Shown here: positions 51,178 through 58,352 of the stretch, in pieces
How positions within the stretch are numbered: the first letter of the stretch is position 1
Layout: every line of letters starts with the position of its first letter
Source: Megasphaera hominis
GTDB lineage: Bacteria; Bacillota; Negativicutes; Veillonellales; Megasphaeraceae
Direction of reading: 5' to 3'
Assembly (NCBI RefSeq): GCF_014269395.1
Contig: NZ_JACOGK010000019.1
Coordinates: 1-58,352, forward strand
DNA: 58,352 nt
Notes under the pieces: model-generated
What the model was told of the DNA's origin: nothing
What the model saw: only the letters and a program-made list of their open reading frames with translations
Database searches by the model: none
Position numbers and translations under genes: made by a program

Positions 51178-51206
51178 AGTGTAGTAAATTCTCTGAGTCT
51201 TGACAA
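51178..51206 (-). promoter_or_regulatory. promoter of hemA-hemL-crp/fnr
   Basis: On the minus strand TTGTCA (51206-51201), 17 nt and TACACT (51183-51178). A short inverted repeat CACTA-TACTAG-TAGTG overlaps the -10 and the start region. Confidence 0.6.
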
Positions 51207-51259
51207 GAGGGGCAGGAAGAAGCGGCCGGGACCGTTTTCCTGATTTAGACCGGGTACGG

Positions 51260-51290
51260 CAAAAGCTGCCGGATTTTATTTCCGGCAGCT
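51260..51290 (-). terminator. terminator after hemB
   Basis: AGCTGCCGGA and TCCGGCAGCT form a 10-bp stem just after the hemB stop on the minus strand. The T-run is only four bases, so some read-through into hemA is possible. Confidence 0.65.
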
Positions 51291-51315
51291 CTGGCTGTAC
51301 AGTATGGGTCAAGGG

Positions 51316-52302
51316 TTACCAGGCTACGCCTTCCTGGAGCCAACGGGCGGCATCCAGGGCGTGATAGGTAATGATAATATCGGCGCCGGCCCGTTTCATG
51401 GAGGTCAGGGATTCCATGACAATGCGCTTTTCATCAATCCAGCCGTTCTGGGCGGCTGCCTTTACCATGGCGTATTCGCCACTGACATTGTATACGGCAA
51501 TGGGCCGGTCAATCCGGTCCCGGGTCTGGCGGACGATGTCCAAATAGGTCATGGCCGGCTTGATCATGATAATATCAGCGCCTTCATCCATGTCGAGGTC
51601 AATTTCCTTCATGGCTTCGCGGGAGTTGGCCGGGTCCATCTGATATTGGCGGCGGTTGCCGAATTCAGGCGCCGAGTTGGCCGCATCGCGGAAGGGGCCA
51701 TAAAAGGCTGACGCATACTTGGCCGCGTAAGACATGATAGTCACGTTCTGGAAGGAGTTTTCATCGAGGGCCTCACGCAATGCAGCGATGCGTCCATCCA
51801 TCATATCCGATGGGGCGACGATATCGGCACCGCACTGGGCCTGGCTGACGGCAACCTTTTGCAGGAGCTTCAGGGTGGCGTCATTGTCGACGTAGTGGCC
51901 GCACAGCTGGCCGCAATGGCCGTGGCTCGTATACTGGCAGAGACAGACATCGCCGACAATGACCAAATCCGGCAGTGCCTGCTTGATGGCCCTAATGGCC
52001 CGCTGGACCGGGCTGGTCATGTCCCAGGCGGATGAGCCGATTTCGTCTTTGTATTCCGGCAGGCCGAAGACTTCGATGGCCGGTATGCCTGCGGCGGCCA
52101 CGGTTTTGGCCAGCTCTACAGCATTTTCGACAGAAAGATGATAACAGCCGGGCATGCTGGGAATTTCTTCGCGCACGTTCGTGCCGGGAACGACAAAAAT
52201 AGGATAAATCAGATCAGATACTTTCACTTCATTTTCCCGTACGAGAGCGCGCATAGCCGGGGAAATGCGCAGGCGGCGGGGCCGTAAACTATTGTACTTC
52301 AT
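51316..52302 (-). CDS. hemB: porphobilinogen synthase (ALA dehydratase)
   Basis: A 328-residue enzyme that condenses two 5-aminolevulinates. The zinc-type cysteine cluster CLCQYTSHGHCG (about 120-131) shows the zinc-dependent form. Schiff-base lysines are in SYAAKYASAFYGPFRDA and IIMIKPAMTYLD. The ATG at 52302 follows GGAGACTTGCTAATC and overlaps the cobA-hemD stop by 14 nt. Confidence 0.96.
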   Translation of the reverse strand: MKYNSLRPRRLRISPAMRALVRENEVKVSDLIYPIFVVPGTNVREEIPSMPGCYHLSVENAVELAKTVAAAGIPAIEVFGLPEYKDEIGSSAWDMTSPVQRAIRAIKQALPDLVIVGDVCLCQYTSHGHCGQLCGHYVDNDATLKLLQKVAVSQAQCGADIVAPSDMMDGRIAALREALDENSFQNVTIMSYAAKYASAFYGPFRDAANSAPEFGNRRQYQMDPANSREAMKEIDLDMDEGADIIMIKPAMTYLDIVRQTRDRIDRPIAVYNVSGEYAMVKAAAQNGWIDEKRIVMESLTSMKRAGADIIITYHALDAARWLQEGVAW

Positions 52303-53824
52303 GATTAGCAAGTCTCCATTCTTGTATTTTTTTTGCCAGTCCCTGACTGGTATAGGTATCGGCGACGAGAGCCGGTGTGAGGCCTTCGTCATGGCAGGCC
52401 TGTGCTGTAATAGGGCCGATGCAGGCCAGTCCTACGTTTTTCAGGAGGTTCCGGTCAGGTCCTAAGAGCTGAATCAGGGCCAGGACCGTAGAGGAGCTGG
52501 TGCAGGTCAGGAGGTCAAGCTTCTTTTCTTTGAGCAGCTTGACGAGTGTTTCTTTATTTTCTAAGGCCGGTACGGTGCGGTAGGCTGCGGCAATGGTGAC
52601 AGCGGCACCGGCCTCGGTGAGTCTGTCCGGCAAGACGGCCCGGGCTTTTTCGGCGCGTACGAGCAGAACCTTTGCCCCGGCCGGCAGCGTTTCTATGAGC
52701 GCGTCAGCCAGGCTTTCGCCACGGTAATCGCTCTTTGGCATAACATCGGCACGCAGGCCGTATGTTTCCAATGCGTTTGCCGTAGACGGGCCGATGACAG
52801 CAAGCTTCACCTGTCCTAAGGCACGGCTGTCGCAGCCGGCCTGGTGCAGGCGGGCAAAGAAATGATCGACGCCGTTAGCGCTCGTAAAGACGAGCCAGTT
52901 ATAGTCAAAAAGCCGGGAAATGGCCGCATCCAGGCCGGCGTAGCCATCAGCCGGGGCTTCCAGCCGGATAGCCGGGATTTCCAGGCTGGCGGCGCCCTTT
53001 TCCTCCAGTATGCGTGTGAGGGAAAAGGCCTGGGGCGACGTACGGGTTACGCCGATGGTAAGGCCAAAAAGGGGCTGCGTATCGAACCAGCGCAGCTCTT
53101 GCCGCCGTTTTACGACGTCACCGATGATACAGACTGCCGGCGGCGTGAGCTTAGCCCGGGCTGCGTCGTCAGCCACCTTTGCCAAGGTGCTGACCAGGGT
53201 CGTCTGATCCCGGCGCGTACCCCAGCGGATGAGGGCCACCGGTGTTTCCGGCGCCCGGCCGTAGCGGAGCAGCTTTTCCGTAATATTGGGCAGGTTACGT
53301 ACGCCCATGACGAAGACCAGCGTGTCTACAGCTGTGGCCAGGTGCTCCCAGTGAATAGACGAGTGGCCCTTTGCAGGATCCTCGTGGCCTGTAATGACGG
53401 CAAAGGACGAGGCAAAGGCCCGGTCCGTCACGGGAATGCCGGCATAGGCCGGTGCGGCAATGGTGGATGAGATACCCGGTACGATTTCAAAGGGGACGCC
53501 TGCGGCATGGAGCGCAGCCCCTTCCTCGCTGCCACGGCCAAACACGAGGGGATCGCCCCCTTTGAGGCGGACGACGGTCTTGCCGTCTTGCCCCAGCTTG
53601 ACGAGGAGGGCGTTGATTTCTTCCTGCCGCAGCGTGTGGTGGTCAGTTGTTTTGCCGACGTAGATAATTTCTGCATCACGGCGGGCAAAGCGCAGGAGCT
53701 GGGGGTCTGCCAGATGATCGGTGACAACCGTATCGGCTTTTTCCAGGAGTTCTTTACCGCGCAGCGTTAAAAGACGCCAGTCACCAGGGCCGGCACCGAC
53801 GAGATATACCATTCCTTCTGTCAT
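52289..53824 (-). CDS. cobA-hemD: uroporphyrinogen-III methyltransferase/synthase fusion
   Basis: A 511-residue fusion. Residues about 1-240 are the SAM methyltransferase CobA/SUMT (VYLVGAGPGDWRLLTLRG, KGGDPLVFGRGSEE, PVTDRAFASSFAVITGH), making precorrin-2. Residues about 250-500 are uroporphyrinogen-III synthase HemD. The fused order is common in anaerobic Bacillota. It overlaps hemC by 4 nt. It directs uroporphyrinogen III to siroheme and cobalamin rather than heme. No hemE or later heme gene is in the window. Confidence 0.95.
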   Translation of the reverse strand: MTEGMVYLVGAGPGDWRLLTLRGKELLEKADTVVTDHLADPQLLRFARRDAEIIYVGKTTDHHTLRQEEINALLVKLGQDGKTVVRLKGGDPLVFGRGSEEGAALHAAGVPFEIVPGISSTIAAPAYAGIPVTDRAFASSFAVITGHEDPAKGHSSIHWEHLATAVDTLVFVMGVRNLPNITEKLLRYGRAPETPVALIRWGTRRDQTTLVSTLAKVADDAARAKLTPPAVCIIGDVVKRRQELRWFDTQPLFGLTIGVTRTSPQAFSLTRILEEKGAASLEIPAIRLEAPADGYAGLDAAISRLFDYNWLVFTSANGVDHFFARLHQAGCDSRALGQVKLAVIGPSTANALETYGLRADVMPKSDYRGESLADALIETLPAGAKVLLVRAEKARAVLPDRLTEAGAAVTIAAAYRTVPALENKETLVKLLKEKKLDLLTCTSSSTVLALIQLLGPDRNLLKNVGLACIGPITAQACHDEGLTPALVADTYTSQGLAKKIQEWRLANHEVQ

Positions 53825-54762
53825 AGGTTTTCTCCTTTCGCACTCAGGGCGAGGATGGCAGAGCCGCCCTCAGCCAGCATTTGCGTGGCCATGTGGCGCC
53901 CCAATTCTTCGGCGTCAGCAGGGGCACCGGCCAGGGAACGGCAGAGGCTTTGGCGCCCGTCCGGCGAGGCAATGACCGCACGCAGGATCAGCCGGTTCTG
54001 CTGTATCGTCCCGTAGGCACCGGCAGGAATTTGGCAGCTGCCGCCAATGTGGCGGGAAAAACTGCGTTCTGCTGTGACACAGGCAGCCGTTTCGCTGTCA
54101 TGGAGTTTCTCTAGGAGTTGCAGCATGGCCGTATCAGCGGCCCGCGTTTCTAAGGCCAGTGCCCCCTGGCCGGCAGCGGGAATAAATTCGTCTGCCGGCA
54201 AATAGGCGGTAATCCTGTCTGCCAATTGTAAGCGTGTAAGTCCCGCTGCCGCCAGGATAATAGCAGCGTACTCGCCGGCATCGAGGCGGCGTAAGCGCGT
54301 GTCTACATTACCGCGCAGATCGCTTACGTCAAGGTCTGGCCGCACATGCAGGAGCTGGGCCTTGCGGCGCAGGCTGGACGTGCCGACACGGGCGCCCTGA
54401 GGCAGGTCGGCCAGGGACGCGTACTGACAGGAGACGAAGGCATCCTGAGCCGGCTCCCGCTTCGTAATCGCACCTAAGGTCAAATCTACAGGTAACTCAG
54501 CCGGGACATCTTTCAGGCTGTGCACGGCGAGATCAATCGTGCCGGCAAGGATTTCCCTTTCGATTTCTTCTGTAAAGAGCCCCTTGCCGCCAATGGCGCT
54601 GAGCGGTCTGTCTACAATTTTATCACCCCGCGTGTGAATATACTTCAGCGTGACGGGAATCTGGGGAAAAAGGAGGCGAAGCGATGCAGCTACCGATTCA
54701 GCCTGACGTACGGCCAGACGGCTGCAACGCGTGCCGATGGTAATCTGTTCAATGGTTCTCAT
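53821..54762 (-). CDS. hemC: hydroxymethylbilane synthase
   Basis: A 313-residue porphobilinogen deaminase. IGTRCSRLAVRQAESVAASL near the start, HSLKDVPAELP and GTSSLRRKAQLL are diagnostic. The dipyrromethane-cofactor Cys is in GGSCQIPAGAYG (about 240). The ATG at 54762 follows GAGGAGGTTCAGC; the 14-nt overlap with the preceding dehydrogenase gene suggests coupling. Confidence 0.96.
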   Translation of the reverse strand: MRTIEQITIGTRCSRLAVRQAESVAASLRLLFPQIPVTLKYIHTRGDKIVDRPLSAIGGKGLFTEEIEREILAGTIDLAVHSLKDVPAELPVDLTLGAITKREPAQDAFVSCQYASLADLPQGARVGTSSLRRKAQLLHVRPDLDVSDLRGNVDTRLRRLDAGEYAAIILAAAGLTRLQLADRITAYLPADEFIPAAGQGALALETRAADTAMLQLLEKLHDSETAACVTAERSFSRHIGGSCQIPAGAYGTIQQNRLILRAVIASPDGRQSLCRSLAGAPADAEELGRHMATQMLAEGGSAILALSAKGENL

Positions 54763-55402
54763 GCTGAACCTCCTCACAAAAGTGTTGTAATTTTTGCCGC
54801 AGCAAGGCTTCGGCCGCAGCCTGGTCGCCCTCGGCGACGAGTGCCATAATGTCATCGGTCAGGGCCTGGCGCCAAAAGGCCTGCCGGGCCTGGCTGCTGG
54901 TAAGGCTGCTTTGGGCTTCGGCACGGATAGCGGCCAGCCGCTCGATCCATTCGCCATACGCCGGAGTCAGCTTTTCTTCCCAATGCAGGCGCAGCCAGCG
55001 GGAAAAAGCCGGTGCCTGGCCATTGGTGGAAATGGTGCACAGCAAAGGTCCACGGCGGATGACTGACGGCGTCGTCCAGTTGCTTTCTTCCGGTTTATCG
55101 CAAACGTTTACGAGCTGGCCCCGCGCCAGGGCGGCCTTTGCAGCAGCCGCGTTGGCTGTACTGTCGCCAGCACAGCAGAGAAGAAGCGTATAGCCTGCTT
55201 CAGCACCAGGCGTATACGGCCGTTGCTGCCATATGATTTGCCCTGCCTGTACCAGGTTCTGCAGCTGCGGGCATATTTCCGGTGCCAGAACTGTCACGAC
55301 GGCGTTTGCTGCCAAAAGTCCCTTTGCTTTTTGGAATGCTACGTTGCCACCGCCGATGATCAGACACGGACAGTTGTCGAGTAGTAAGTTGATCGGATAC
55401 AT
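54749..55402 (-). CDS. precorrin-2 dehydrogenase/sirohydrochlorin ferrochelatase (CysG-N/Met8 type)
   Basis: A 217-residue enzyme that oxidises precorrin-2 to sirohydrochlorin and may insert iron to form siroheme. It opens with MYPINLLLDNCPCLIIGGGNVAFQKAKGLL (NAD-binding). The VNVCDKPEESNWTTPSVIRRGPLLCTISTNGQAPAFSRWLR block is typical. The ATG at 55402 follows GAAAGGCTATT. It is the first gene of the siroheme/cobalamin operon and supplies the AsrC cofactor. Confidence 0.9.
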   Translation of the reverse strand: MYPINLLLDNCPCLIIGGGNVAFQKAKGLLAANAVVTVLAPEICPQLQNLVQAGQIIWQQRPYTPGAEAGYTLLLCCAGDSTANAAAAKAALARGQLVNVCDKPEESNWTTPSVIRRGPLLCTISTNGQAPAFSRWLRLHWEEKLTPAYGEWIERLAAIRAEAQSSLTSSQARQAFWRQALTDDIMALVAEGDQAAAEALLRQKLQHFCEEVQHENH

Positions 55403-55475
55403 AATAGCCTTTCTATCACGATGCCTCAAAGACATGTGCCTATACATATAATAAAGTTATATATCACCATCGTTT

Positions 55476-55484
55476 ATTATAGCA
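55476..55484 (-). promoter_or_regulatory. extended -10 promoter of the siroheme operon
   Basis: On the minus strand TGC-TATAAT (55484-55476). An AT-rich hairpin ATATAA-TAAAG-TTATAT (55446-55462) falls in the leader. The gap 55485-55690 is AT-rich and shows no gene. Confidence 0.5.
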
Positions 55485-55547
55485 TACTATGGGAAAAGAA
55501 AAACGTTGTAATTGCAAGCCTTTTTCTGGGCGTATCATTTTTTTTAT

Positions 55548-55576
55548 TTGACATTCCGCTCATTTTGAATAATAAT
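55548..55576 (+). promoter_or_regulatory. promoter of the D,D-carboxypeptidase gene
   Basis: TTGACA (55548-55553), 17 nt and AATAAT (55571-55576), 115 nt before the start codon. A nearer TACAAT without a -35 is an alternative. Confidence 0.45.
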
Positions 55577-55690
55577 ATTATTTTAGAGATTATAAAAAAT
55601 ATAAACTAATTATTTTATAACCACTGTGAAGTATGGTTTATTTTTTTTATAAAAACTACAATACAACCATTTATGTAAAGGAGAGGTTCT

Positions 55691-56527
55691 ATGTTTGCAG
55701 GGATAAAACGGACGCTATTTTCTTTTCTTTGTTTCCTTTTACTGGCCTTTGGCAGCACGGCTGCTGTACAGGCCTATGTGCCGCCTACAGGTGCTGAAGC
55801 AGCCTGCCTGATTGATGCAGACACGGGAAAAATCCTGTATCGCGTAAACCCGGATAAATGGGTACACCCGGCGAGTACGACAAAGATCGTAACGCTTTTG
55901 ACGGCCTTGGATCAGGGCAAGAATAAATTAGAACAGCCCTTACAGATTTCCTGGGCAGCTGCCAATACGGAACCTTCGAGCCTGGGCATTGCCCCGGGGG
56001 ATCAGCTGACTGTGCACGAGGCCTTACGGGGCATGATGGTCGTTTCCGGAAATGATGCCGCCGTAGCTGTGGCAGAAACGATCGGCGGTTCGGTTGAAAA
56101 TTTTGCCGGCATGATGAATGCCGAATCCGTTAAGATGGGGGCAGAACATTCTCATTTTGTCAATCCCAACGGCCTTACGGCAGCCGGTCATCATACGACA
56201 GCTGTCGACATGGCCCGCATGGCGGCCTACGGCTTGAAGCACTATCCGGAATTTGCCTATATTGTCAGCCTGCCGTCTTATAACATGAAATACATGGACG
56301 GCCATACGAAATACGTAACGACGACCAATCATTTTCTGACTAGTGGCTATAGCGGCGCGAATGGCGTCAAAACCGGCTATACGCAGGCTGCCGGCGATTG
56401 CCTTGTAGCCTCGGCTACACGCGATGGCCATACCTTGGTAGTCGCTTTATTTAATGATGATGACCGCTGGGTTGATGCGCCGGCTATTTTGGATTATGGC
56501 TTCCGCCGTATTCAAACAGGGGTATAA
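55691..56527 (+). CDS. D-alanyl-D-alanine carboxypeptidase (S11 family)
   Basis: A 278-residue penicillin-binding protein of low molecular mass that trims the terminal D-Ala from peptidoglycan stems. A signal peptide (about 1-29) precedes STTK (nucleophile Ser near 58), SGN near 117 and KTG near 225. The C-terminal PBP5 beta domain and amphipathic anchor are missing, so it is a short DacF-like form, probably soluble in the periplasm. AAGGAGAGGTTCT precedes the ATG. A response-regulator gene follows 30 nt downstream. Confidence 0.92.
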   Translation: MFAGIKRTLFSFLCFLLLAFGSTAAVQAYVPPTGAEAACLIDADTGKILYRVNPDKWVHPASTTKIVTLLTALDQGKNKLEQPLQISWAAANTEPSSLGIAPGDQLTVHEALRGMMVVSGNDAAVAVAETIGGSVENFAGMMNAESVKMGAEHSHFVNPNGLTAAGHHTTAVDMARMAAYGLKHYPEFAYIVSLPSYNMKYMDGHTKYVTTTNHFLTSGYSGANGVKTGYTQAAGDCLVASATRDGHTLVVALFNDDDRWVDAPAILDYGFRRIQTGV

Positions 56528-56557
56528 CATATATTGTACATAGGGGGGTGAGCCGGA

Positions 56558-57262
56558 ATGGCCCAGGTGTTGATTATTGAAGATGACGAATTGATCGCCG
56601 CCTTGGAACGCGATTTTTTTAAAAACAGCAACTTTGATGTGACTGTTGCCAGGGATGCCAAAAGCGGCATGAAAGCCTTATCCCAAACGGCCGTTGATGC
56701 GGTTATTCTGGACGTAGGCTTACCAGACGAAGATGGCTTTACTGTCTGCCAAAAGCTTCGGGAAAAGAGCGATGTTCCCATTCTGTTTGTAACGGCCCAT
56801 ACAAGTGATGAAGATAAGATCAAGGGCCTTGGCCTGGGCGCTGATGATTATATCGTCAAGCCCTTCAATCCATCGGAGCTGATTGCCCGCGTAAAAGCCC
56901 ATATCGATATTCACGAACGTCTGCTGGCAGGGGCGCATCTCATGCGCGATGAAACACTGCCGGATATCCAGACCGGTGACTTAAAGATCTTTATCCGTCG
57001 CCGGCAGGTGTTCCGTGGCAAAAAAGAAATTTTATTGACAGGAAAAGAGTTTAATTTGCTCCTCTTTTTGGCGCAGCATCCCAATCAGGTCCTGTCCAAG
57101 AAATACCTCTTTGAAATGATTTGGCATCTTGATGCCTTAGGTGAAATGGCAACGGTTACCGTCCACGTCAACCGCCTGCGGGATAAATTGAATGAAGTGA
57201 AGCCCAAGTTTACGGCGATTGAAACGGTATGGGGCAACGGCTACCGTTTCCGCATGGAATAA
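56558..57262 (+). CDS. OmpR family response regulator (orphan)
   Basis: A 234-residue regulator. The receiver domain (about 1-115) has the acidic pair EDDE (about 8-11), the phospho-acceptor Asp in VILDVGLPDEDG (near 52), a switch Thr and the Lys in DDYIVKPFNP. The OmpR winged helix follows (about 135-232), ending VWGNGYRFRME. GGGGGGTGAGCCGGA precedes the ATG. No histidine kinase is next to it. Linkage to the carboxypeptidase gene suggests a cell-envelope role (inference). Confidence 0.92.
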   Translation: MAQVLIIEDDELIAALERDFFKNSNFDVTVARDAKSGMKALSQTAVDAVILDVGLPDEDGFTVCQKLREKSDVPILFVTAHTSDEDKIKGLGLGADDYIVKPFNPSELIARVKAHIDIHERLLAGAHLMRDETLPDIQTGDLKIFIRRRQVFRGKKEILLTGKEFNLLLFLAQHPNQVLSKKYLFEMIWHLDALGEMATVTVHVNRLRDKLNEVKPKFTAIETVWGNGYRFRME

Positions 57263-57298
57263 AAGACTGAATTAAGGCAAAAGAAGGGGGAATCGGTA

Positions 57299-58207
57299 AT
57301 GTCCGTATGGAAAGCAAATCTTTGTATTCTGGCAGCCGGATCGATGTGGGGAACGATCAGTATTTTTGTGCGACAGCTCGATGCCATCGGCCTAAACGCA
57401 CTGCAGATTTGCCTGATCCGGACTCTTTTGGCACTCCTCTTTGTAGTCGCCCTGCTGGCCTGGCGGGCACCGCATTTGTTGCGGATCCGCCTGCGGGATT
57501 GCTGGTGTTTCCTCGGTACAGGTGTTTTTAGCTATGCCCTGTTTAGTATTTTCTACTTTATTGCCGTCGCCGCCAGCCAGGTCTCCATTGCGGTCATGCT
57601 GCTCTATACGTCACCTATTTTTGTCATGCTCTTGTCAGCCCTGCTGTTTAAGGAACCTCTGACACTGCGCAAGTGGGCTGCCCTGGGGTGTACCTTCCTC
57701 GGCTGCGTCCTTGTTTCCGGTGTCTTACACGGGAGCCTGGCGATTCCCCTCTTTGTTTTGGCAGTTGGTTTGGGGGCAGGATTTTTCTACGCACTCTATT
57801 CGATTTTTGGCCGCTATGCCTTGCGGCGCTACGAGCCGGAAACGGTTACGTGCTATACCTTCGCCTTTGCCGTTGCAGCCATGCTGCCCTTAGGCGATGT
57901 TCCCACACTCCTGTCGCTCATGGGCGAGAATACAACGTCCTGGCTGTGGGCCTTAGGCATTGCCTTTTTCTGTTCCGTTCTGCCATATTTTCTCTATACG
58001 CTGGGCCTCAAATATATGGAAACGGGGAAAGCGGCTATTATGGCAACCATTGAACCCTTTGTCGGGGCGGCGATTGGTATTTTTATTTTCCAGGAGCCCT
58101 ACGATTTGATGAAACTGGCCGGTATGGCCTTGATTCTCAGTTCAGTCGTTATTTTGAACAAGAAGAAAAAACAGCCTGGCGTACAGTGTCAGCGCGTTGA
58201 AAAATAA
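57299..58207 (+). CDS. EamA (DMT superfamily) transporter
   Basis: A 302-residue membrane protein with ten hydrophobic segments in two EamA repeats (about 5-137 and 148-288). Both repeats show the typical ends: SIAVMLLYTSPIFVMLLSALLFKE and AAIMATIEPFVGAAIGIFIFQEP. Members export amino acids or other metabolites; the substrate is unknown. AAGGGGGAATCGGTA precedes the ATG, 36 nt after the response regulator. Confidence 0.9.
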   Translation: MSVWKANLCILAAGSMWGTISIFVRQLDAIGLNALQICLIRTLLALLFVVALLAWRAPHLLRIRLRDCWCFLGTGVFSYALFSIFYFIAVAASQVSIAVMLLYTSPIFVMLLSALLFKEPLTLRKWAALGCTFLGCVLVSGVLHGSLAIPLFVLAVGLGAGFFYALYSIFGRYALRRYEPETVTCYTFAFAVAAMLPLGDVPTLLSLMGENTTSWLWALGIAFFCSVLPYFLYTLGLKYMETGKAAIMATIEPFVGAAIGIFIFQEPYDLMKLAGMALILSSVVILNKKKKQPGVQCQRVEK

Positions 58208-58238
58208 GATAGTATAAAAAGCCCGGCCAGTTTTGATA

Positions 58239-58297
58239 TGCTCCCTTCTAGGTAGACATGAGAAATAATAAAATCTCACTCTACTTGGAAGGGAGCA
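58239..58297 (+). repeat. inverted repeat before a transposase start
   Basis: TGCTCCCTTCTAGGTAGA (58239-58256) and TCTACTTGGAAGGGAGCA (58280-58297) are 18-bp inverted arms with two mismatches. The left arm looks like an IS3-family terminal repeat and probably marks the left end of the element; the right arm lies just ahead of the transposase start. Confidence 0.6.
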
Positions 58298-58303
58298 TTT
58301 AAT

Positions 58304-58352
58304 ATGCATAGAACTAAGGTTTGTGCAGAAGAAAAACTACATACGGTGCTAG
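58304..58352 (+). mobile_element. start of an IS3-type transposase OrfA (cut by window end)
   Basis: An ATG after GGAAGGGAGC opens a frame with 16 readable residues, MHRTKVCAEEKLHTVL. The AEEKLxxVL pattern is the usual start of IS3/IS150-type OrfA helix-turn-helix proteins. The rest lies outside the window, so completeness is unknown. Confidence 0.6.

Noticed and set aside
55403..55690. Cobalamin riboswitch or small gene (62 codons at 55421-55609) in the AT-rich gap
   Set aside because: No B12-box sequence is seen. The small frame is AT-driven, hydrophobic, lacks a ribosome site and overlaps the siroheme operon promoter.

Overview
The window looks like a chromosomal segment of a diderm Firmicute (class Negativicutes), most like Megasphaera. 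This is inferred from content, because no rRNA or marker search was possible. The core order DUF2232 - gdpP - rplI - lonC - dnaB is Bacillota-like, and there are RNase J, a T-box leader and a Firmicute-type Fur. A secretin, a GspC-like protein and a MacA-like periplasmic adaptor imply an outer membrane. Nearly everything is intact single-copy housekeeping or metabolic DNA. I see no prophage, CRISPR array, tRNA or rRNA. The only mobile-element sign is the first 16 codons of an IS3-type transposase at the right edge.

Layout. 0.2-2.3 kb: an M20 peptidase and a flavin reductase-like protein. 2.3-6.1 kb: a divergent Zn/Mn ABC uptake system with a Fur-family regulator and a beta-lactamase-fold protein. 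6.1-8.8 kb: a SmtB-type zinc sensor, SixA, ThiD and a secreted unknown. 8.9-17.4 kb: RNase J, then the DUF2232-gdpP-rplI-lonC-dnaB run. 17.4-19.6 kb: a short QueG-like protein, a GntR/FCD regulator and a divergent membrane protein. 19.8-22.9 kb: a polar amino-acid ABC operon with two tandem binding proteins. 23-27.3 kb: pgi, galE, and a GspC-like/secretin pair. 27.3-33.7 kb: fluoride channel, universal stress protein, BrnQ, T-box-controlled MetY, a nitrilase and a divergent CoA transferase. 33.7-38.8 kb: ABC-F protein, YchF, DapL, flavodoxin. 38.9-43.9 kb: a MacAB-like efflux operon divergent from a secreted tannase-type esterase. 44.1-47.8 kb: asrABC plus an FNT channel. 47.9-55.4 kb: a Crp/Fnr regulator and two tetrapyrrole operons. 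55.7-58.3 kb: D,D-carboxypeptidase, an orphan OmpR regulator and an EamA exporter.

How the parts fit. The right third reads as a sulfite-reduction neighbourhood. AsrABC reduces sulfite to sulfide with a siroheme enzyme, and the FNT channel next to it is of the kind known to pass hydrosulfide. The adjoining genes supply siroheme from glutamyl-tRNA: HemA, HemL, HemB, HemC, a CobA-HemD fusion and a Met8/CysG-N-type dehydrogenase. A Crp/Fnr-type regulator lies at the end of the hemA-hemL transcript, facing asr, and a perfect inverted repeat precedes asrA.

Regulatory DNA is readable in many gaps. Promoters repeatedly carry a TGn-TATAAT extended -10. Convergent genes are separated by strong hairpin terminators. 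Two divergent gene pairs have mirror-image promoter repeats. The best candidates for something not yet described are the stand-alone GspC/secretin pair, the signal-peptide-bearing tannase, the mirror-image operator at the GntR gene and the asr regulatory site.
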